In this document: positions 58,380 to 64,000 of the stretch, piece by piece | How positions within the stretch are numbered: position 1 is the stretch's first letter | How the letters are laid out: each line of letters starts with the position of its first letter | Origin: Rapana venosa | Lineage: Eukaryota; Mollusca; Gastropoda; Neogastropoda; Muricidae | Assembly (NCBI GenBank): GCA_028751875.1 | Contig: CM054143.1 | Span: 64,228,840 to 64,292,839 of the forward strand | Direction of reading: 5' to 3' | DNA length: 64,000 nt | Made by a program: the position numbers and the translations under genes | The notes under the pieces: generated by a model | What the model was told of the DNA's origin: nothing | The model's input: only the letters and a program-made list of their open reading frames with translations | The model's database searches: none

Positions 58380-61010
58380 TCACCATTGGAAATGGAACTC
58401 CTACACTCTACCGTTGGGAAAAATCAAAAAACTAGAGTATGAGCTTACCGTTTAAAATGGGACATTTTTGGGACTGGAGAATTTTCGATTGGTGAGACAA
58501 GACTAAGAAGGAAAAGTTGGTACAGTGTAAAGAGAAACCCCCCCCAACTGGAGTGGATTTTTTGGGCAAAAAGGAAGTAGTGGGGTGCATTAAAATCTGT
58601 ACATCTTCCGCAGGTTTTCAGCTCCGGGTGTCCCCCAACCCCAAAGAAATAAAATTTTTCAAATCTATACCATCATCGACAGCGATAAAGTGAACAATTT
58701 TACGAAGAACTTAAAGAACATTATGAAGATCCCCAAAAAAGACATCACATTCAAGGGGATTTTTAAAAGCCCCAAATAGGTCCGACTCAAACAACCAATG
58801 GCCGGAACATTGGGGCAGTTTTGGAACGGGGAGACCAACGCGGGGGAAACGTCTGCTGGGGGTTTGCCTGCACCCCAGATACCATTGCCAATACCCTCTA
58901 CCCCACAAGCAGTCAAGGGGACAACCCGGGATGCGCCAAAAGGCAAGATCCATAACCCAAAAAGATTTATCTTAACACCAAGCCTTCAAAACCAGCTCAA
59001 CAGAGCCAGAACAAGAACCTCCTGGGGTGACTAGGCAGCGACCCCGACCTTTGGCTGCTGGATTCAAAAGAAGTGAAAAAAAATAAACACCCGCAAACCC
59101 CCCGTTTTAAATTTGACGTGGACAAAAGAAGATCCAAGTCGGGATCTCCAAGCTAAAATTGGGGCGTTTTGCGGCAATAAACCCCCCTGGACAATGCATC
59201 AATGACCTCACCCCCAAATTTAATGAGGGAGTCCGGAAAACAGCAGGAAAGGTTCTCGGGCGTAGAGGAATAAAAAACCGCATAGACCCCCAATGCATCT
59301 TGGCCTCTCGATCAAGAAAGCACTGAAACCAACCAGGGCTTCCAACCCAAAGAATACCGGGAGGCCAACAATCTTGTGAAGAAGTAATGTTAAAGGCCGA
59401 GAGGTTTTGGTCAGTGATCAAAGTGATGAGATCGAAAAAAACATGAAAGTGGGCAACAGTAAAAAGGCATACGAACCCCCAAAGAAACCCAAAACCACTT
59501 TAAACCAAATTATCAGTCATTAAGACAGCTCCGGAAACCCCCCAAGAAAAACCTGCATTGAAAGGGGGTTGAGAATTGTCAGAACTATCAAAACCCATCC
59601 AACCTGACAAGAGCTAATACAAGAGGAAACAGCCTCAAGAGTACCCTCGCCATTTCCCTTTTCTGAGGGAAAAAGTGGAAAAAGCCATCCCGTTTCCAGT
59701 AGGAAAGTCCCCAGGAGAGACAAAACCAGCAGAGTCCAAGCATGGTGGAAAAAAGTTTCCCAAATGTTACAGCTTGTGTCAGAAGTTTGGGAGACAAAAA
59801 AAGTGGCCCAGAATGGACCCCAATCACTTTTTTTCTCTCCCCAAAAAGGGGGAAATTTTGCCCAAGCCAAAACTATTTGAAAAAAATCCCTCTAGCCCGC
59901 CCCGCAAGATCATGCCAAAGTTTTTTGAATCGCTAAAAAAGGAGGCGAAAACACCTTTTCGAGGAACAAGCTGGGGGTTAGGGGAGGGGGGAGCACATCG
60001 AACAGATTTTTAATGCCACATTTTTGAGGAAAACATCTTTAACATCAGGGACCGTTTCCCAACTTATCGCTTTTAAGAAGGCTTTCGACAGAGTATGGCA
60101 GAAAGGGCCGTGGCAGGGCTCAAATGTTTTTCATTGAAAAAGACTATGCAAAAAATCCCGCACTATACAACACCGCAAGAATGCGTCCCTTCTGAACAAA
60201 TTGTCGGAGCACTTTAAAACACGTTGGGGTCAACAAGGGTGGGCCCATCTCCCCTCCTGTTTAATTGTTTTTTGGAAAAAAATTTTTGGGAGGGCCCTCC
60301 CCGACTTCCCCTCTACCATCCCATTCTGCAGCCCCCAACAAATTCGGTTTGCCGATGACATTGAAGTAAAAGAAAATTGGAACAGCACGACAAGACTGGG
60401 TAAAATTTACATGACAGCAGCATGGAGGAGGAACGCTTTTAAATACCTTGGCGCTACATCACAAAAGGACGGGCGCAAGGGCAGAATCAAATCAGATAGC
60501 CCTGGCAACATCTTCAGCAAAATCACCCCCTATGGAAAAGTAAAAGATCGTTTCCAATCAAACTAAAGCCTTTCAAAACCCCTAAATTTAGCACCGCTGT
60601 AGAGGAAAAATGGACATTGATGCTGAAACAGCAAGGGGAACCAATTGAACAAAATGCCTGAAATACGGGCTACTGGGAGAAAGAAAGACCAAAGAAATTT
60701 GTCAAAAGAATAACACGGGTGGCAGTCCCAAAGGGAACCCCTTCTCCCATTGTCAAGAAGAAAAAGCTGACATGGTTGGCCCCGTCACCCGCCACAACAT
60801 CTGCCCAAAAACAGTTCGCAGGAACCTCGAAGGTGCAGAAAGGGGGAAACGAACAAGCATGGTTGGCAAATTTAGGAAAAAGAACCAGGATGAATGACTG
60901 GCACTATGCGCAGGCCGAAGACCGAGATGGTTTGGGGGAGGTTCCACGGCACGTCTTTCGTGTCTCCTCCCCGACCGACAAGGTCACGGGACTGATGATG
61001 TGTGATGGTG
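58380..61010 (+). mobile_element. RTE-like LINE, near full length, decayed
   Basis: The start (ACCATTGGAAATGGAACTCC, 58381) matches the endonuclease start at 23268. The end (GTCACGGGACTGATGATG, 60982) matches the end at 17183. Between them, in many frames, are the endonuclease segment (58385-58760), a linker (QLNRARTRTSW near 58995), IRFADDIEV holding the catalytic residues (60343-60369), AFKYLGATSQKDGR (60437-60480), and the KKKKLTWL...RHN C-terminal end (60760-60800). The three copies in this window therefore sample one family: a 5' piece, a 3' piece and this span of about 2.6 kb. Frameshifts are too dense to separate mutation from base-calling error. Confidence 0.75.
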
Positions 61011-61229
61011 AGACAAAATGTAATGAGGGTCCCTTTTTAGAAAAAGGCAAAAGTGGGCTGCATATGTGATTCCCACTTAAAAAGGTCAAAATCTTTCATT
61101 TAGGGGAATTTTTTTATTTTTACTTCTGAATTTTTTGCAAACCTTTTGGTTTGAATTTTTTTTTTTTCTGATACTGCTGTTGAGTTTGCCAAAATTTGTT
61201 TGCGTTGACTCAAAAAATGCATTAAAGAA

Positions 61230-61480
61230 TGGGATGGTAAAATAAGGGAAAGATATTTTTTTGAATTAATTCCTGATACATTTTATTTAAGCAGAGGGAC
61301 AGATAATTTTGGGTCCCCCTTTATGTGAATTTTCGAATGGTGGGTGATTCATTGGCAAAACAAGGTGCCTCTGCATAAGTACTGAAGGTTTTTCTTTTGT
61401 CCGGGATTGTCCTTTATGAAATTCATCTAAGTTAATGAAATCATGCATTTTAAAGATTATTTTTTTAAAAACCCAACATT
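61230..61480 (+). pseudogene. RNase H-like trace of a LINE
   Basis: A frame reads FGSPFM and then, shifted, DSLAKQGAS at about 61348-61375. This recalls the GN..AD.LAK.GA end of the RNase H domain found after the reverse transcriptase in I-clade LINEs. It is a short match in one frame only and could be chance. It fits the tail of the LINE at 54700-58080. Confidence 0.35.
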
Positions 61481-61759
61481 ATCAAAGTTTTTCCCTTCCC
61501 ACGGAAATGAGAAATTTCAAAACATAAACTGAGATTAAATGCAGGAAAAACTAAAAAATTAAAAAAAGTAACATTTTTGTTTATTCCCCTTTTTTTAAAC
61601 CACCATTTATTGTTTGTTTGCCCATTCTTTTTGAATGTTTAAAAAAAAGTTTTTTAAAATTTAAAAATAGCCCCTAGTCAAAAGTTTTATATGACTCTTT
61701 GCAATTCATAAAGTCAGTTTCTGAAGTCATATATTCCCCCACCTGTAAGACCATTTTTA

Positions 61760-61863
61760 ATATTATTAATATATATATTATATTATATATATATATATAT
61801 ATATTAAAATTTTAAATATATTTGCGTGTGTGTGTGTGTAAGGGAGAGAAAGAGAGAGAGAGA
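61760..61863. repeat. (TA)n, (TG)n and (GA)n microsatellites
   Basis: TA alternation at about 61766-61804, TG at 61824-61839, GA at 61844-61862. The 61480-61760 stretch holds nothing identifiable. Confidence 0.95.
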
Positions 61864-61869
61864 ACACTG

Positions 61870-63497
61870 AACTGGTTTAATGTACATGGCCTTTGGCCAC
61901 AATACATACAGTGGGCAAGGCAAAAAGGCAAGTGAAGGAAACAAAATGCAAAAAGAGATCGTCCCCATTTTCCATCTAAGCCAGCTCTCCTAGTGGCATC
62001 ACAAACCCAAATACATTATCCAATTAACCAAAACAATAAGACGATAAACCTTGAAAGCAAAACACTGCAATGCATATAAAATAATCAAAAGAACATCAGA
62101 TCAAGCAGCCCCTAATGACTTATAATGGAAACAAGGAGTACCACAAACAACAGCACAATTACAAAATGCTTTTCTTTCGTCTGTTCATAGCATGAAAACA
62201 TACATGGAGAGATTGTGTCGGTGATTTTGTTTGTTCCTTCCAGCAATCTGGATAGTGTCATGCCATTTTGATTCTTTTTAAAAAATTTCTCTCTTAAAAT
62301 CGTATACAACTGCAATCAAATAAAATGACCCTTTTATTTTCTATTTTGTTCACACAGAAAGGACAGCTTTTGTCTCTTATAGATTCGCTTTATCTGTTGA
62401 CATTATTATTGATAGGAAGCACATTAAGTCTTAACTGCGTAATAACAACATGAAAACAATACATCTCCATATCATAAATGTAATTCTCCATTTGAAAAAT
62501 TGTTTTAAAAGACCTATAAATGCTATACCTTTCACGTTCTCTGATTGTTCCACCCCATTCTTGGATAAACATATCAATTAGTCGCTGTTTAAACAAACGT
62601 AGAAACATCTTTTCTTCTCCAACATTTTGCTGCATCCATACAATGTTAAAACCTTCCCCACACAGAATTGCTCTCACCTTTGAAACCCAACAGCTTTTGC
62701 CAGCTATATCTAAATTAAGTAACATTTTGTACGTCATATGAGACAACCTTCAATATCCATCCCAAAACTTTCAACCAATATCTTAAACAAACTACATAAG
62801 AATTTATATACAATGGGTACCTCCCCAACTCTCCATATACTATGTTATTTGTTTGTTTTCACTGGGACACCCAGAACCTTTTACATGCCATGACATGTAC
62901 TTTTTCAATGTGATCAAGTCTGTTCAAGCCCCATACTTCAGATGAATATAACAGAATGGGCTGAATTTTGGTATAAAATTTTTTATAGAAAACATTTGGT
63001 GTCATTTCCTTGTATTTACTAAAAACTTTTTTTAGTTCAATGACAGCTTTCCTTCCTTTCACAGCTAGATGTCTGGTTCATTTTTTAACGCTGATCTTAG
63101 TTGTAAAAGTAAATCCTAGATAGCAATAACTGTTTACTATTTCTAGTTGCTTTCCACTGTAATGCCAATTTTCGTGCTTTCCTAAAAATCCACCTTTCCT
63201 TTAACCATGACTTTTGTTTTATCAATATTTACATTTAAGCTCATCTTACTACAGCATGTTTGTAAAGTATTCAATTGATTTTGGAGACCGCCTGGAGTTC
63301 TTGACAACAGCACTACATCATCTGCAAATAACAGAATGAACAGTTCCATAATGTCTGGCAATACCTGGATCCCATGCTTACCCTCTTCGTTCACATCGTT
63401 TGCTAACTGGTTGATAAAAACTGAAAATAGTGTAGGACTCAAAACTCACCCTTGCCTAACCCCAACTGGACAGTTTAACATTTCTGACAACTCATTC
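61870..63497 (-). mobile_element. Non-LTR retrotransposon, RT to C-terminus
   Basis: From 63475 downward on the minus strand: NCPVGVRQG, a TGA codon (63446-63448) where these proteins have cysteine, VLSPTLFSVFINQLANDVNE, the catalytic FADDVVLLS (63315-63329), LNVNIDKTKVMV, then after shifts KGRKAVIELKKVF, YTKIQPILLYSSEVWGLNRL and HVMACKRF (62860-63060). A second good frame (62746-62390) carries WVSKVRAILCGEGFNIVW and MFLRLFKQRLIDMFIQEW, ending LNVLPINNNVN, followed by a cysteine-poor remnant of the terminal zinc-knuckle region. I know this protein type from molluscs and other invertebrates but do not assign the clade. It is cut at a GA microsatellite at 63498, so endonuclease is absent. At its other end it meets another GA tract. 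Confidence 0.75.
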
Positions 63498-63519
63498 TGA
63501 GAGAGAGAGAGAGAGAGAG

Positions 63520-63564
<45 letters not shown>
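63498..63564. repeat. (GA)n microsatellite
   Basis: GA alternation with one GGG interruption; it marks the 5' edge of the LINE at 61870-63497. The 63565-63877 stretch holds nothing identifiable. Confidence 0.97.
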
Positions 63565-63567
<3 letters not shown>

Positions 63568-63877
63568 GTGTAATAATAGGTACTTTGGTATGAATGTGGG
63601 TGTGTCTAAATCACCATGTAGTGAAAAGGCATTAAACAAAAAACAAAACAAACAAAAAACACCCCTCCCGATTGTAAGCCTAGTGGACACAGGCTAAATA
63701 CTGACTCACAGCTCCACTGCTGCATCTCACTTAATTTATCTTCCTTCCAATAGATTCAATATAACCCTAAGAGTGTAATTATACAATAAATATAATTGTC
63801 TGACAGAAACTTACTTTTAAACTGGTGAGCTAATATCCCTTCTTCATGGGCGCACTTGTGTACTTGTGGATAATTGT

Positions 63878-63902
63878 GTGAGTGTGTGTGCGCGCATGGA
63901 TA

Positions 63903-63957
<55 letters not shown>

Positions 63958-63961
63958 TGTG
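63878..63961. repeat. (TG)n microsatellite
   Basis: Two TG tracts separated by GCGCGCATGGATAAT; the longer covers about 63905-63955. Confidence 0.97.
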
Positions 63962-64000
63962 TTCCAGAGAATGTTGCCTTCAACAAGCGAGTCTCTGGTA

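Noticed and set aside
59520..60566. Several 60-120 codon frames on both strands
   Set aside because: They fall within the decayed RTE-like LINE; plus-strand pieces are already covered by that element and minus-strand ones are shadows.

Overview
This is a stretch of a large, repeat-rich animal genome, most likely a marine mollusc and probably a gastropod. The evidence is long GA/CA/TA microsatellites, many non-LTR retroelement relics of several clades, pentamer and hexamer retroelement tails such as (TTGAC)n, tRNA-derived SINEs, a DIRS-type element, and no bacterial-style gene packing. No cellular gene is complete. The only part that looks like an ordinary gene is one candidate terminal coding exon at 2487-2887. 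Almost everything else recognisable is mobile-element debris. The organism call is an inference from repeat style, not from a diagnostic gene.

Layout. 1-6300 holds two SINE families, microsatellites, the candidate exon, an antisense reverse-transcriptase relic and a 51-bp minisatellite split by a SINE. 7300-9216 (minus) is the gag-protease part of a Ty3/Gypsy-like retrotransposon that stops where reverse transcriptase should begin. 9600-13830 is a pile of minus-strand LINE relics. 15684-23258 is block A, a segment present again as block C (43375-50100) and, in badly corrupted form, as block B (about 30585-38130). Block A carries three extra LINE insertions with visible target-site duplications. 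Block C carries a SINE that block A lacks. A 500-base N gap lies at 23501-24000. 24001-26600 is a minus-strand CR1/L2-like LINE. 49800-54290 is a broken DIRS-type element (gag-like and tyrosine recombinase). 54700-58080 is a plus-strand LINE with a relic RNase H about 3 kb further on, apparently split by a 2.6-kb RTE-like LINE (58380-61010). 61870-63497 is another minus-strand LINE.

Quality. From about 25640 to 43370 the bases decay progressively into homopolymer runs, and 40100-43370 is almost only such runs. Milder corruption affects 46600-49600 and 51500-61100. Long open frames in those stretches (for example glycine/phenylalanine/lysine-rich frames at 41183-41884) are artefacts, and frameshifts there cannot be read as biology.

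The main interpretive point is that blocks A and C differ by only a few percent where I aligned them by eye (4 of 180 bases), plus presence/absence of young insertions. This fits either a recent segmental duplication or two haplotypes assembled in series; block B looks like an unpolished extra copy. I found no gene set that resembles a new multi-gene system. The more unusual items are a SINE whose head joins a tRNA-like box A to a 5S-rRNA-like box C, the DIRS recombinase, the 27-bp coding repeat inside gag, and the nested insertions.
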